A stretch of DNA of 64,000 bases from NCBI GenBank assembly GCA_002163975.1, contig CP019636.1:4103001-4167000 (forward strand). Reading direction: 5' to 3'. Source of the DNA: Nostocales cyanobacterium HT-58-2 (GTDB lineage Bacteria > Cyanobacteriota > Cyanobacteriia > Cyanobacteriales > Nostocaceae). The notes beneath the pieces are model-generated. The model was given only the letters and a program-made list of their open reading frames with translations. It ran no database searches and was not told the DNA's origin. The translations under genes were made by a program, and so were the position numbers. Positions 55,205 through 64,000 of this stretch are shown piece by piece (the stretch's first letter is position 1; each line of letters opens with the position of its first letter).

Positions 55205-55849
55205 ATGCAAAATCAAGTGTCAGATAACAACTCTAGCCGTCAACAATCCAATAACTCTTGGCTCGCAGAACTCGGTAGAACGGTTGTATTAAGTATCGTC
55301 CTAGCGCTGGGAATTCGTACCTTTGTTGCAGAAGCGCGTTGGATTCCCTCTGGTTCGATGGAACCGACCCTGCATGGTTCCCCAAATCAGTGGGAGGCAG
55401 ACAAGATTATTGTCGATAAATTGAGTTACAAATTTTCTCAACCGCAGCGAGGTGACATTGTAGTATTTTCTCCTACGGAAGAATTACAAAAAGAACAATA
55501 CCAAGATGCTTTTATTAAGCGAATCATTGGCTTACCAGGAGAAAAGGTACAACTTAGGAATGGCAAAGTTTATATCAATAACAAACCCCTGCAAGAAGAC
55601 AAGTACCTAACAGCTGAACAGCGTACAGTGACAGATGTTTGCACATCAGGTCAGCAACCGCCTTTCCTATCCCAACCAGTCACCATACCTCCCAACTCAT
55701 ACTTGGTATTAGGAGATAACCGTAACAGTAGCTATGATAGCCGCTGCTGGGGTGTTGTTCCTCGCCAGAACATCATAGGACGTGCTGTCATGCGCTTTTG
55801 GCCACTGAATCAGGTTGGAGGAATAGATAAATCTCCGCTATATCGATAA
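55205..55849 (+). CDS. lepB: Signal peptidase I
   Basis: 214 residues. One N-terminal membrane helix (about 24-43, TVVLSIVLALGIRTFVAEA), catalytic Ser in IPSGSMEPTL, catalytic Lys in FIKRIIGLPGEK and the conserved box LGDNRNSSYDSRCWG. It removes signal peptides at the periplasmic face of the plasma or thylakoid membrane. Terminator at 55977 follows. Confidence 0.94.
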   Translation: MQNQVSDNNSSRQQSNNSWLAELGRTVVLSIVLALGIRTFVAEARWIPSGSMEPTLHGSPNQWEADKIIVDKLSYKFSQPQRGDIVVFSPTEELQKEQYQDAFIKRIIGLPGEKVQLRNGKVYINNKPLQEDKYLTAEQRTVTDVCTSGQQPPFLSQPVTIPPNSYLVLGDNRNSSYDSRCWGVVPRQNIIGRAVMRFWPLNQVGGIDKSPLYR

Positions 55850-55976
55850 TTAAAAAATATAAGAAATATGTATTTTGGAAGTGAAACTCAATGAGTCGCT
55901 TATCAAATTGACCTTCTCCATCTTCCAAGCTGCAAAATTCATAGATCAATCTCCGCTGTACGCTGTATAAGTAAAC

Positions 55977-56011
55977 AGAAGCCCCCATCTGCCTGAGTTT
56001 TGGGGGCTTCT
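55977..56011. terminator. Bidirectional terminator between lepB and the PheRS-like gene
   Basis: AGAAGCCCCCA (55977-55987) pairs perfectly with TGGGGGCTTCT (56001-56011). The stem of 11 has a 13-base loop. It sits between the convergent genes ending at 55849 and 56016. Confidence 0.8.
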
Positions 56012-56015
56012 TGTC

Positions 56016-57053
56016 TCACTGGCAGATCTCTCCCTCTACTCTTTTAACGTGATGAATCTTTTGGTGTACCAAATCCCGCAGGATATTGGCTTTTTGATTT
56101 GTAATGGATGAGTGCGGACTCTGCAAAGCCATCCTAACGAGTAAATTCTTCTGATCGGGTTGGATACCCAAGCGTTGAATCGCCTGTTGAGGAAGCTGGT
56201 GATAGTGGGTTTCGCTTAAGATATTCACTGATTCTAGTAGCTCAGCGTCATCTCCTAACACTTCTACTATTTGTTGGCAAATATCTTCTAACTGTGTATC
56301 GAGTCCAGTGACAATAGACATATCCCGACTGATACTGGGTTGATTAGAGATTGGGAGATAGGGTTCGAGATGAGTCATCTGGGCTGCAATTTTGGGATTT
56401 TTGCTCCGTAGCAGACGAATATCATCAATTCTCTTAACCAGCATCACTAAACGATCCAGTCCCCAACCAGATGCTAAACCTGTGTAACCGGGTTGCAATA
56501 ACCCAGGATGAACTTCGCCACATTCTCCCACTTCAATCCATTTGTCATCTACTAAAACTTCAATCTCTAAACCATTGCAGGTATAAGGGTGTGAGGTTTC
56601 ATTCAGGCGGTAGGATACACCAGGAAGAATTGTATGAATGATAGTGTCAATGAATTTCACTAAAGCTTCTCTACCCAGAAGTTGATGTTCGCTGATCAGC
56701 CACACATCCATTTGGTGGGGTTCACCAACATGACGTTTGTCCACCACATCCCGGCGATAGCAGATACCGGGGTGGACGATAAGTTGTTCTCCCTGTAACT
56801 TAGGGAGTAAATCTGGCATGATTGCGGTAGTGTGAGTTCTGAGTAGTTTCCCATCGCTGAGGTAGCGCGTGTATTTGGGCGATCGCGACAAACTGTCTGA
56901 AGGGAAATAAAGTTTGTCGAAGTTGTCAGCGACTGTGGTAACAGGCGAAGAACGCCAAATTGTTGGTTCTGGATATCCGGAAACTTGAAGAGCCTCAGCT
57001 ATTTTGTAGACAATAAGATTTATGGCGTGAATGCCATTAGCTGGGTTTGTCAA
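56016..57053 (-). CDS. Monomeric, mitochondrial-type phenylalanyl-tRNA synthetase-like protein
   Basis: 345 residues: a class II PheS-like catalytic domain (about 20-250) followed by an FDX-ACB anticodon-binding domain (about 255-343, LPISNQPSISRDMSIV), the layout of mitochondrial PheRS, not of bacterial alpha/beta PheRS. Motif 2 is ICYRRDVVDKRHVGEPHQM and motif 3 is GWGLDRLVMLVKRIDDIRLL; RTHTTAIMPDLL is the ATP/Phe region. The N-terminal coiled coil of PheS is missing. It may charge tRNA or act as a paralogue in another process; the sequence does not decide. Confidence 0.8.
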   Translation of the reverse strand: MTNPANGIHAINLIVYKIAEALQVSGYPEPTIWRSSPVTTVADNFDKLYFPSDSLSRSPKYTRYLSDGKLLRTHTTAIMPDLLPKLQGEQLIVHPGICYRRDVVDKRHVGEPHQMDVWLISEHQLLGREALVKFIDTIIHTILPGVSYRLNETSHPYTCNGLEIEVLVDDKWIEVGECGEVHPGLLQPGYTGLASGWGLDRLVMLVKRIDDIRLLRSKNPKIAAQMTHLEPYLPISNQPSISRDMSIVTGLDTQLEDICQQIVEVLGDDAELLESVNILSETHYHQLPQQAIQRLGIQPDQKNLLVRMALQSPHSSITNQKANILRDLVHQKIHHVKRVEGEICQ

Positions 57054-57158
57054 GTCCGGCTTTAGAAGTCCCGGTGGTTCATTTTTTGCCTCTCTTTTTT
57101 TGTGATGTTCTTATATTACTAGTGTAATACATAAAGATGATAGCGCAATCTCGCTACT

Positions 57159-57292
57159 GTTAAGTAGGCGGACAGGACAGAATTTTTTGTAGGATGCGTT
57201 AGCCCTTGAGTACGGCATCAAGTACAAAGGACAACAGCATGGGTTACGCTTCGCTAACCCATCCTACATTTATTTACGTTCACCTACTTAAC
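57159..57292. mobile_element. Miniature repeat, copy C, 134 bases with inverted ends
   Basis: Left end GTTAAGTAGGCGGACA and right end (other strand) GTTAAGTAGGTGAACG form terminal inverted repeats of 13/16. The interior holds TTGTAGGATGCGTTAG, ACAGCATGGGTTACGCTTCG and AACCCATCCTACATTTATTT, shared with copies A and B. This copy lies free between genes and best defines the family. Confidence 0.7.
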
Positions 57293-57352
57293 CACAATTC
57301 CCAGACAACAATTTCAGATTTCTTAGCATAAAGACACAAAGAAAAAACAAAA

Positions 57353-58324
57353 TTACCTTTCTCCCGCCAGCCTCTGTAACGCCAACAACGCAGCACCATA
57401 AGCAGGTTCATGTCGAGGAAAAATCACTTTTGCGGAAGGATACAGTGTGAGAATAGATGTGGCAAATATCTCACGAATTCTTGATTTTCCTTGCCAAACA
57501 CTTCCAGTGGTGACGACTTGAAAACGTTCCGTATGACTAAAAATTGCATCAATAATTGTAGAGGTAGCTTTTATTAACTCTTTCACAGCATCATCAATAA
57601 TTCTATGCGCTACTTCATCTCCATCAGCTGCGGCATTGTCAACTATAGGTGCTAAAGCGGCTATCTCTTTAACACCCCATCCTTGCCGATAGATAACTTC
57701 TATTAAATCCTCTATACTTTCCAGTTCCAGATAGTGTTGGAAACTTTCTAAAAGACTCGTTGACATCTCTCGTCCATCATAAGCTTTTAATGCTGCTTGC
57801 ATACCAGCAACAGCAATCTTATAAGCACTACCTTCATCTCCTAAAATATAGCCCCAGCCACCAACTCTCTTTGTCTCTCCATTATGATTTCGTCCAAAAA
57901 TGATAGAACCAGTACCTGCTGCAACTACAATTCCAACAGGATAACCAACTCCCCCGACTAAAGCAATCAAAGCATCATTACAAATGACAATGTTGGATGC
58001 TGGTAATTCCCAAGTTATGGAAGGCAAGCTGCTACTCTGAAATTCCTGAACTATACCTTTTACAACTTCGATATCTTTAGAACGACCTACACCTGCTAAA
58101 CCGAGGCAAATAGCTTCAATTTTAATAACATTATTTGTAATTTCTCGCGCTTTAATGACAGCATGACAAATTGCAAATTTAATTGATTTTAGTGTTTCTT
58201 CTATACCTATACTTTGGTAATTAGATGCTCCTGATTCAGCACGACCTAATACCTTACCTGTATCATCCATCAAAATACAAACTGTTTTGCTTCCACCTCC
58301 ATCAATTCCTAAAACGTAGCTCAT
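57353..58324 (-). CDS. N-acetylglucosamine kinase-like ATPase (BadF/BadG family)
   Basis: 323 residues of the ASKHA fold. Phosphate 1 is VLGIDGGGSKTVCILMDDTG, phosphate 2 is VVAAGTGSIIFGRN, and GGWGYILGDEGSAYKIA is typical of GlcNAc kinases. It phosphorylates an amino sugar, probably GlcNAc from cell-wall turnover or chitin. It follows the AmpG-like permease gene on the same strand, 87 bases apart, which supports a recycling role. Confidence 0.84.
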   Translation of the reverse strand: MSYVLGIDGGGSKTVCILMDDTGKVLGRAESGASNYQSIGIEETLKSIKFAICHAVIKAREITNNVIKIEAICLGLAGVGRSKDIEVVKGIVQEFQSSSLPSITWELPASNIVICNDALIALVGGVGYPVGIVVAAGTGSIIFGRNHNGETKRVGGWGYILGDEGSAYKIAVAGMQAALKAYDGREMSTSLLESFQHYLELESIEDLIEVIYRQGWGVKEIAALAPIVDNAAADGDEVAHRIIDDAVKELIKATSTIIDAIFSHTERFQVVTTGSVWQGKSRIREIFATSILTLYPSAKVIFPRHEPAYGAALLALQRLAGER

Positions 58325-58411
58325 AGACTTTTAGATTTTAAACCGCAGATAGATACAGATAGTCTTCTATTATATCAATTTTATTTTTTATTGATAGTTG
58401 TCATGCTGAAT

Positions 58412-59671
58412 CTAATTTATTTGATGATTCTCTTCTTCTAAAGGAATAAAGAATAGAGTGACCATACCTGGAATAGTTAGTAAACAAACCAAAATAAAGA
58501 ATAATGTATATCCTATTTTTTCTTGAATATAACCACTAATTAATCCAGGCATCATCATGCCTAATGCCATAATCCCCGTAGATATAGCGAAATGAGAGGT
58601 TTTATACTGACCTTTAGAAATATACATTAAATAAACACTAAAAGCCGTGAATCCAAAACCATATCCAAATTGCTCCAGAGAAACAAGAGGATACACTAAT
58701 TCAAGAGGAGGTTTAGCATAAGCCATATATACATAAAAGATGTCAGGTAAATTCAATGCGCAAGCCATAGGAAAAAGACACTTCTTCAATCCATATCTGG
58801 AAATAACAAAACCTCCTAAAATTCCTCCTAGGATAAGTGAAAGTACACCAAATGTACCATAGACTAGACCAACATCTGATGTTGAGAGACCTAAGCCTCC
58901 TGCTTCAGATTTATCTAATAGGAATAATGAGGCTAATTTCAGAAGCATTGCCTCACCAAATCTATACAGCAATATAAATGCTAAAATTGCCCCAATTTTC
59001 TTTTGTTCAAGATATGAACTTATAACATCCAAAAAAGGTATTTTGCGTGGTGTTTCTGTTTGGGACTGTTGCTGAAAATCTAACTCATTTGATGGTAAAA
59101 TGAGACGATGAAAAATAAATAGTATTGCTAAAACCAAAGCTGAAAAGCCAATAGCAAGAGTCCAGCTTAAAGGAACATTGTTAAGATATAATTCAAGTTG
59201 ACCTGCCAAAAATACTAAAAAACCTGAACCGAAGATAACAGCAAGTCGATAACAAAGTGAGCGAATACCAGAAAAGAATGCTTGCTGTGCTGGATTTAAA
59301 ACTAATAGATAGAAGCCATCTGTGGCAATATCATAAGTTGCAGAAATAAATGCTCCTATGGTCAATGCTGCAAGGGAGATAAAAAAGAAATTCTGGAGTT
59401 GCAAAGAAAAAGCGATTAAACTCAAACAACAAAACATGGCAAATTGAGTGGTAAGAATCCATGTTCTTTTTGTTGAGTGAATATCAACAATAGGTCCCCA
59501 TAACATTTTGATAACCCAAGGGAGATAAAGAAAACTCGTCCACAGAGCAATTTGAGTATTATCAACTCCCAATTTTTTATAAAAAATAACAGAAACCGTG
59601 TTGATAATGACGTATGGTACACCAGATGTAAAATACAAGGTGGGAATAAAAGTCCAAGGGGAACGAGACAT
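58412..59671 (-). CDS. AmpG-like major facilitator permease
   Basis: 419 residues with about 12 membrane helices, of the PAT/AmpG family: FTSGVPYVIINTVSVIFYKK and TSFLYLPWVIKMLWGPIVDI at the N-terminus, later TYDIATDGFYLLVL. AmpG imports muropeptides (GlcNAc-anhydroMurNAc peptides). Next to a GlcNAc-kinase-like gene in the same direction, so peptidoglycan recycling is the likely pathway; substrate remains inferred. Confidence 0.8.
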   Translation of the reverse strand: MSRSPWTFIPTLYFTSGVPYVIINTVSVIFYKKLGVDNTQIALWTSFLYLPWVIKMLWGPIVDIHSTKRTWILTTQFAMFCCLSLIAFSLQLQNFFFISLAALTIGAFISATYDIATDGFYLLVLNPAQQAFFSGIRSLCYRLAVIFGSGFLVFLAGQLELYLNNVPLSWTLAIGFSALVLAILFIFHRLILPSNELDFQQQSQTETPRKIPFLDVISSYLEQKKIGAILAFILLYRFGEAMLLKLASLFLLDKSEAGGLGLSTSDVGLVYGTFGVLSLILGGILGGFVISRYGLKKCLFPMACALNLPDIFYVYMAYAKPPLELVYPLVSLEQFGYGFGFTAFSVYLMYISKGQYKTSHFAISTGIMALGMMMPGLISGYIQEKIGYTLFFILVCLLTIPGMVTLFFIPLEEENHQIN

Positions 59672-59915
59672 TGTTTGATTTTATGAAAGCGCGTATGGAA
59701 ATTCTTGGTCAGTCAGAGGTATGCCTGTTTCTTCCTCGATAGGACAAACATTGTACCACCGCATTTTCATCGACTTAAATAGGCGATCGCGTTACTGCTT
59801 CATCCTTCTTTCCTCTTCCTTTGCGAACTTCGTGTCTTTGTGGTTCATTTCCTCTTTCACTCCTCAACCCTGTGGCAAAATTTATAAGAGTCCTTCCACA
59901 GTTTGTTTTCCCAGC

Positions 59916-62900
59916 ATGACCGCACCAAACACGAACCTCCCCAGTCTTTACGAACCCTTTTCCACCGAAGCCAAGTGGCAAAAATTTTGGGAAGAAAATC
60001 AACTCTACAAAGCCGATCCCAATAGCGGTGGCAAACCATACTGCATCGTTATTCCACCACCCAATGTGACTGGCAGCTTACACATGGGACACGCCTTTGA
60101 GAGTTCCCTAATTGACACCCTTGTGCGCTATCACCGCATGAAAGGACGCAATACTCTCTGGCTTCCCGGAACTGACCACGCCAGCATTGCAGTGCATACA
60201 ATGCTTGAAAAGCAACTCAAAAAAGAGGGTACAACTCGCGACGAATTAGGGCGCGAGAAATTTCTAGAACGTGCTTGGCAGTGGAAGGCAGATTCTGAAG
60301 GAACCATTGTTAATCAGTTGCGACGCTTGGGTGTATCTGCGGACTGGTCGCGGGAACGGTTTACCCTGGATGAGGGTTTATCTAAAGCTGTTTTGGTAGC
60401 TTTTAACCGCCTCTACGAAGAAGGGCTGATTTATCGCGGTAAGTATCTGGTGAACTGGTGTCCACAGACACAGTCAGCGGTTTCCGATTTGGAGGTGGAA
60501 CCGCAAGAGGTCAATGGTCATCTTTGGCACTTCCGCTATCCTCTCACGGAAGGATCTGGTTATGTGGAAGTGGCGACAACCCGACCAGAGACAATGCTGG
60601 GTGATACTGCGGTGGCGGTGAATCCCAATGATGAACGCTACAAGCATCTGATTGGGAAAACGTTGACGCTGCCAATTATGAATCGAGAAATTCCCATCAT
60701 TGCTGATGAGTTGGTTGACCCCACTTTTGGCACGGGTTGTGTGAAGGTCACTCCTGCTCATGACCTGAATGACTTTGAAATGGGTAAGCGTCACAATCTG
60801 CCGTTTATCAACATCATGAATAAGGACGGCACTCTCAATGAAAATGCTGGTCCTTTTCAAGGGCAAGACCGTTTTGACGCCAGAAAGAACGTGGTTGCTC
60901 GTCTTGAAGCTGATGGGGTCTTAGTGAAGGTGGAGGATTATAAGCATACAGTTCCTTATAGCGATCGCGGTAAGGTCCCTGTTGAACCTCTGCTCTCGAC
61001 TCAGTGGTTTGTTCAAATTCGCCCACTGGCAGAACGGGCGCTAGAATTTCTTGACCAGAAAAATTCCCCAGCGTTTGTCCCCCAACGTTGGACAAAGGTG
61101 TATCGTGACTGGTTGGTCAATCTCAGAGATTGGTGTATCTCCCGTCAGTTGTGGTGGGGACACCAAATACCAGCCTGGTACGCTGTGAGTGAAACAGGTG
61201 GCGAAATTACTGATAACACACCGTTTGTAGTGGCACAGAATGAAACAGAAGCACGGGAAAAACTGACTGCACAATTTGGTGAAAATGTCAAAATAGAACA
61301 AGACCCAGATGTGCTAGATACCTGGTTTTCTTCCGGGCTCTGGCCCTTTTCGACTTTGGGTTGGCCCGAACAAACTCAAGATTTCGCGACTTATTACCCT
61401 ACCACGACCTTGGTCACGGGTTTTGACATCATCTTTTTCTGGGTCGCCAGAATGACGATGATGGCAGGGCATTTTACAGGGCAAATGCCGTTTGAAACGG
61501 TTTATATCCACGGTTTGGTGCGGGATGAGAACAATAAAAAGATGTCCAAGACAGCTGGGAATGGGATAGACCCACTGTTACTGATTGACAAGTACGGTAC
61601 TGATGCGCTTCGCTACACCTTAATTAAGGAAGTTGCAGGGGCAGGTCAAGATATTCGCTTGGAGTATGATCGCAAAAAAGATGAATCATCTTCAGTAGAA
61701 GCGTCCCGCAATTTTGCAAATAAGTTGTGGAATGCCGCACGCTTTGTGATGATGAATTTGGATGGGCAAACTCCGCAACAATTGGGAGAACCAGTTCCCA
61801 CTGAATTGAGTGACCGCTGGATTCTCTCGCGCTACCACCAAGTTGTCAAACAAACTAACAATTACATCGACAACTATGGATTAGGGGAAGCAGCCAAGGG
61901 GCTCTACGAGTTTATTTGGGGTGACTTCTGCGACTGGTATATTGAACTGGTCAAATCTCGCTTACAAAAAGATTTTGACCCTGCATCCCGTCGGGTCGCA
62001 CAACAAACCCTTGCCTATGTGCTGGAAGGGATTTTAAAATTACTTCATCCCTTTATGCCTCATGTGACTGAAGAGATTTGGCATACTCTGACTCAACAAA
62101 CAGAGGAATCTAAGCAAAGTTTAGCCTTGCAACGCTACCCAGAAGCCCAAACAAACTTTATTGATCCCGCATTAGAGGAACAGTTTGAACTGCTCATTGG
62201 TACAATTCGCACAATTCGCAATTTGCGAGCAGAAGCAGATGTGAAACCGGCGATAAAAGTGACAGTGAATTTACAAACCGAAAGCCAGAATGAACGGCAA
62301 ATTCTCACTGCTGGACAATCTTATATTAAAGATTTGGCAAAGGTTGAAAATTTAACTATCACTGGTGAACACAAGAAAGAAACATTTGTTAGTCAAAAAT
62401 CTGGGCTGAATTGGACGAAGATAGTAGCAATTATTGGCATCATTTATTTGTTCAGAGTAGGTTTGGTAGTCGCTGATGCCGTTGATGATATTCCTATAAT
62501 CGGGACTTTCTTTGAAATTGTTGGTTTTGGTTATTTCGCTTGGTTCGCCAGTCGAAATTTACTGAGTGCTGAAGCGAGACAAAAGTTCTGGGAGAAGTTG
62601 TTCCCATCAACGGTTGATGAGAATCAGCTTCCAGCAGAAACACAACAACCGCAAGAACCAGAAAAAGCGATCGCCGACGTTATTGGTACGGTACAAGTGC
62701 TACTTCCCTTGGCTGGCGTCGTGGATATTGATGCGTTACGTGGCAAGATCCAAAAACGCTTGAGCAAAGTAGAAGGGGAAATAAAATCTCTCACCGCGAG
62801 GTTAAGCAATCCCAACTTTGTGGATCAAGCACCGCCAGAAGTGGTAGAAGGAGCGCGAAATGCCTTAGCAGAGGCTGAAAAACAAGCAGAAATTCTGCGC

Positions 62901-62924
62901 GATCGCCTACGTGGGTTAGCATAG
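59916..62924 (+). CDS. valS: Valyl-tRNA synthetase with CAAD membrane-anchor domain
   Basis: 1002 residues from the ATG at 59916 (MTAPNTNLPSLYEPF); the frame is open to 59721 without family match. Class I motifs: PPPNVTGSLHMGHAF (HIGH-type) and KKMSKTAGNGIDP (KMSKS). The editing domain (LATTRPET-like VATTRPETMLGDTAV) and zinc-free anticodon domain are present. Between about 830 and 925, two membrane helices (TKIVAIIGIIYLFRVGLVVA and IPIIGTFFEIVGFGYFAWFA) form a CAAD insertion, known from some cyanobacterial synthetases as a thylakoid anchor. The C-terminal coiled coil follows (GKIQKRLSKVEGEIKSL). Confidence 0.95.
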   Translation: MTAPNTNLPSLYEPFSTEAKWQKFWEENQLYKADPNSGGKPYCIVIPPPNVTGSLHMGHAFESSLIDTLVRYHRMKGRNTLWLPGTDHASIAVHTMLEKQLKKEGTTRDELGREKFLERAWQWKADSEGTIVNQLRRLGVSADWSRERFTLDEGLSKAVLVAFNRLYEEGLIYRGKYLVNWCPQTQSAVSDLEVEPQEVNGHLWHFRYPLTEGSGYVEVATTRPETMLGDTAVAVNPNDERYKHLIGKTLTLPIMNREIPIIADELVDPTFGTGCVKVTPAHDLNDFEMGKRHNLPFINIMNKDGTLNENAGPFQGQDRFDARKNVVARLEADGVLVKVEDYKHTVPYSDRGKVPVEPLLSTQWFVQIRPLAERALEFLDQKNSPAFVPQRWTKVYRDWLVNLRDWCISRQLWWGHQIPAWYAVSETGGEITDNTPFVVAQNETEAREKLTAQFGENVKIEQDPDVLDTWFSSGLWPFSTLGWPEQTQDFATYYPTTTLVTGFDIIFFWVARMTMMAGHFTGQMPFETVYIHGLVRDENNKKMSKTAGNGIDPLLLIDKYGTDALRYTLIKEVAGAGQDIRLEYDRKKDESSSVEASRNFANKLWNAARFVMMNLDGQTPQQLGEPVPTELSDRWILSRYHQVVKQTNNYIDNYGLGEAAKGLYEFIWGDFCDWYIELVKSRLQKDFDPASRRVAQQTLAYVLEGILKLLHPFMPHVTEEIWHTLTQQTEESKQSLALQRYPEAQTNFIDPALEEQFELLIGTIRTIRNLRAEADVKPAIKVTVNLQTESQNERQILTAGQSYIKDLAKVENLTITGEHKKETFVSQKSGLNWTKIVAIIGIIYLFRVGLVVADAVDDIPIIGTFFEIVGFGYFAWFASRNLLSAEARQKFWEKLFPSTVDENQLPAETQQPQEPEKAIADVIGTVQVLLPLAGVVDIDALRGKIQKRLSKVEGEIKSLTARLSNPNFVDQAPPEVVEGARNALAEAEKQAEILRDRLRGLA

Positions 62925-63058
62925 CTTTAAGGGATTATTCAGTCATTGGTTGTTAGTAGTTAGTTGTGTCATCGTACGATTAGCTACTCACTACTAATGA
63001 CTCACTAATCTATTTTAGATTCTTATATAAAAAAATATAAATAATATTAAGAATTGCT

Positions 63059-63502
63059 ATGTTATATCTTGCCCAGGTGCATAACAACGAATTTTTAGAT
63101 CAGCTTCAGTTGCGACTGTTAGCACGTCACGAAGGTGAAAATATATGGACGATGATTCCAGAAGAAGCTTTTATTCTTCTGGGAAAGGGCAACACATTAA
63201 CTGAGAAATTGCTTGTTTTAGTAGAACTTTCTCCGACAGGAGACATAGAAAGATTGGAAGAGGCTACAAATTGGGTACTGAACTTGGTACAGTCTTACCT
63301 CACCACTGGTATTACTCCGGAATTCTTGCGCCAGGAAGCAGAGCGAGCAGAACAGTGGCGACAAAACTTAACATTACAAAACCAAGACTTAGCACGTCGT
63401 TCCTTGGAATTGGAAGCCCGTAGAGAACAAATTCAAGCTCTAGAAGAAAGTTTGAAACGGGAGAAAAACGGCGTTCACAAAGATGAAAACGCTGACTCTT
63501 AG
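63059..63502 (+). CDS. Hypothetical protein with C-terminal coiled coil
   Basis: 147 residues. A globular N-terminal half (MLYLAQVHNNEFLDQLQLRL to LGKGNTLTEKLLVLVEL) and a long charged helix from about 90 to 140 (EFLRQEAERAEQWRQNLTL, ARREQIQALEESLKRE) able to form a coiled coil. It resembles uncharacterised cyanobacterial proteins. Function unknown. Confidence 0.65.
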   Translation: MLYLAQVHNNEFLDQLQLRLLARHEGENIWTMIPEEAFILLGKGNTLTEKLLVLVELSPTGDIERLEEATNWVLNLVQSYLTTGITPEFLRQEAERAEQWRQNLTLQNQDLARRSLELEARREQIQALEESLKREKNGVHKDENADS

Positions 63503-63537
63503 ATTTTGAATTTTGAGCATAACCATAATTCCAGTTT

Positions 63538-64000
63538 CTAGCTACTCGTTAACTCAGTCCAGTAGCGTTCGTAAACCTCTTCAATTTGTCCTAAAGGAGC
63601 GAGACGTTCGCATTTTTCCAGAATTTCCTCTGAGGGAAACAAACTAGAATTATTCTGCACTTTTTTGGGTAATTGCTCAAACCCAGCCTGGTTGGGTGTA
63701 GAAAGACTCAGACGTTGACTCATTTGGGCTGCAACATCCGGTCGTAAAATCAAGTTCATCCAAGCATAAGCTCCCTCAGTATTTGGAGCTGTTTTAGGAA
63801 TGACTATCGTATCAGTCCATAATGAAGAACCGCTCTTGGGGATGACATATTTTAATTTAGGATTTTCTTTAGAAATTTTGACAGCATCTGACGAGTAACA
63901 CATTGCCAATAGTAAATCTCCTGCCACAATTTGATTACGCCAAGCATCTGTTGTAAAGGCTGCAAGTGCAGGTTTTAAAACCTTCAATTTTTCATACGCT
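63538..64000 (-). CDS. PotD-like extracellular solute-binding protein, 5' end beyond the window
   Basis: C-terminal 150 or so residues of a spermidine/putrescine-type binding protein: LLLAMCYSSDAVKISKENP, YVIPKSGSSLWTDTIVIPK, AYAWMNLILRPDVAAQMSQ and the end VYERYWTEL. The frame is open to the window edge and the TTG at 63987 is not a start. The protein would be lipid-anchored or periplasmic and feed a polyamine ABC importer; which substrate cannot be told from this part. Confidence 0.8.
   Translation of the reverse strand, partial: AYEKLKVLKPALAAFTTDAWRNQIVAGDLLLAMCYSSDAVKISKENPKLKYVIPKSGSSLWTDTIVIPKTAPNTEGAYAWMNLILRPDVAAQMSQRLSLSTPNQAGFEQLPKKVQNNSSLFPSEEILEKCERLAPLGQIEEVYERYWTELTSS

Noticed and set aside
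59721..59915. 65-codon N-terminal extension of valS
   Set aside because: Synthetase homology starts just after the ATG at 59916 and the extension looks like untranslated leader.

Overview
The window is chromosomal DNA of a filamentous, Nostocales-type cyanobacterium. Signs of this are the many HIP1 palindromes (GCGATCGC), a mycosporine-like amino acid (MAA) cluster in the mysA-mysB-mysC-NRPS order, a valyl-tRNA synthetase carrying the cyanobacterial CAAD membrane domain, two PAS histidine kinases, cyanobacterial YvcK, and several IS200/IS605 elements and miniature repeats. The species cannot be named from the sequence. I found no rRNA or tRNA gene.

Layout. 1-2 kb: an IS200/IS605 element with divergent tnpA and tnpB. 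2-11 kb: mostly housekeeping and envelope genes. These are an internally shortened YdcF-like membrane protein, galE, a two-gene membrane unit (UreH/DsbD-like domain fused to a ferric-reductase-like domain, plus a secreted partner), an M28 peptidase, a GAF adenylate cyclase translationally coupled to an AhpD-fold protein without its redox cysteines, and aminopeptidase P.

11.3-21 kb: the most unusual region, a decayed type I-D CRISPR-Cas locus. A tnpB gene with intact catalytic residues ends inside a degenerate terminal repeat of a 36-repeat array (12463-15049). By repeat polarity the array is read leftwards from a leader at 15050-15372. Intact cas6 lies behind the leader and overlaps a 2-oxoglutarate/Fe(II) oxygenase gene. 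Beyond these lie a C-terminal csc1 piece fused by deletion to an N-terminal cas10d piece with two TGA stops, a HepT/MntA toxin-antitoxin pair, an orphan DUF433 antitoxin, a C-terminal cas3' piece, and a divergent WYL-regulator pseudogene. csc2, cas4, cas1 and cas2 are absent. What survives is array plus Cas6, as expected if crRNAs now serve an effector encoded elsewhere.

21-29 kb: the MAA (sunscreen) cluster on the minus strand, read mysA, mysB, mysC, mysE. The final NRPS has C-A-T-TE layout with a serine-type specificity code, so shinorine is the predicted product; its condensation domain lacks the catalytic histidine. 31-37 kb: a polysaccharide module of three glycosyltransferases and a Wzm/Wzt ABC exporter. 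37-45 kb: a lycopene-cyclase-like FAD protein, a small HD alarmone hydrolase, TauE- and TauD-family genes, a third tnpB with a divergent ribbon-helix-helix gene, and a methyltransferase.

45-64 kb: two paralogous sensor kinases, ruvC, yvcK, tsaE, pyrC, lepB, a monomeric PheRS-like protein, a sugar kinase beside an AmpG-like permease (possible cell-wall recycling), valS with CAAD, a small coiled-coil protein, and the 3' part of a PotD-like binding-protein gene running off the window. Miniature repeats recur between genes; in three cases (adenylate cyclase, FAD oxidoreductase, pyrC) repeat sequence appears to supply the gene's last codons or stop.
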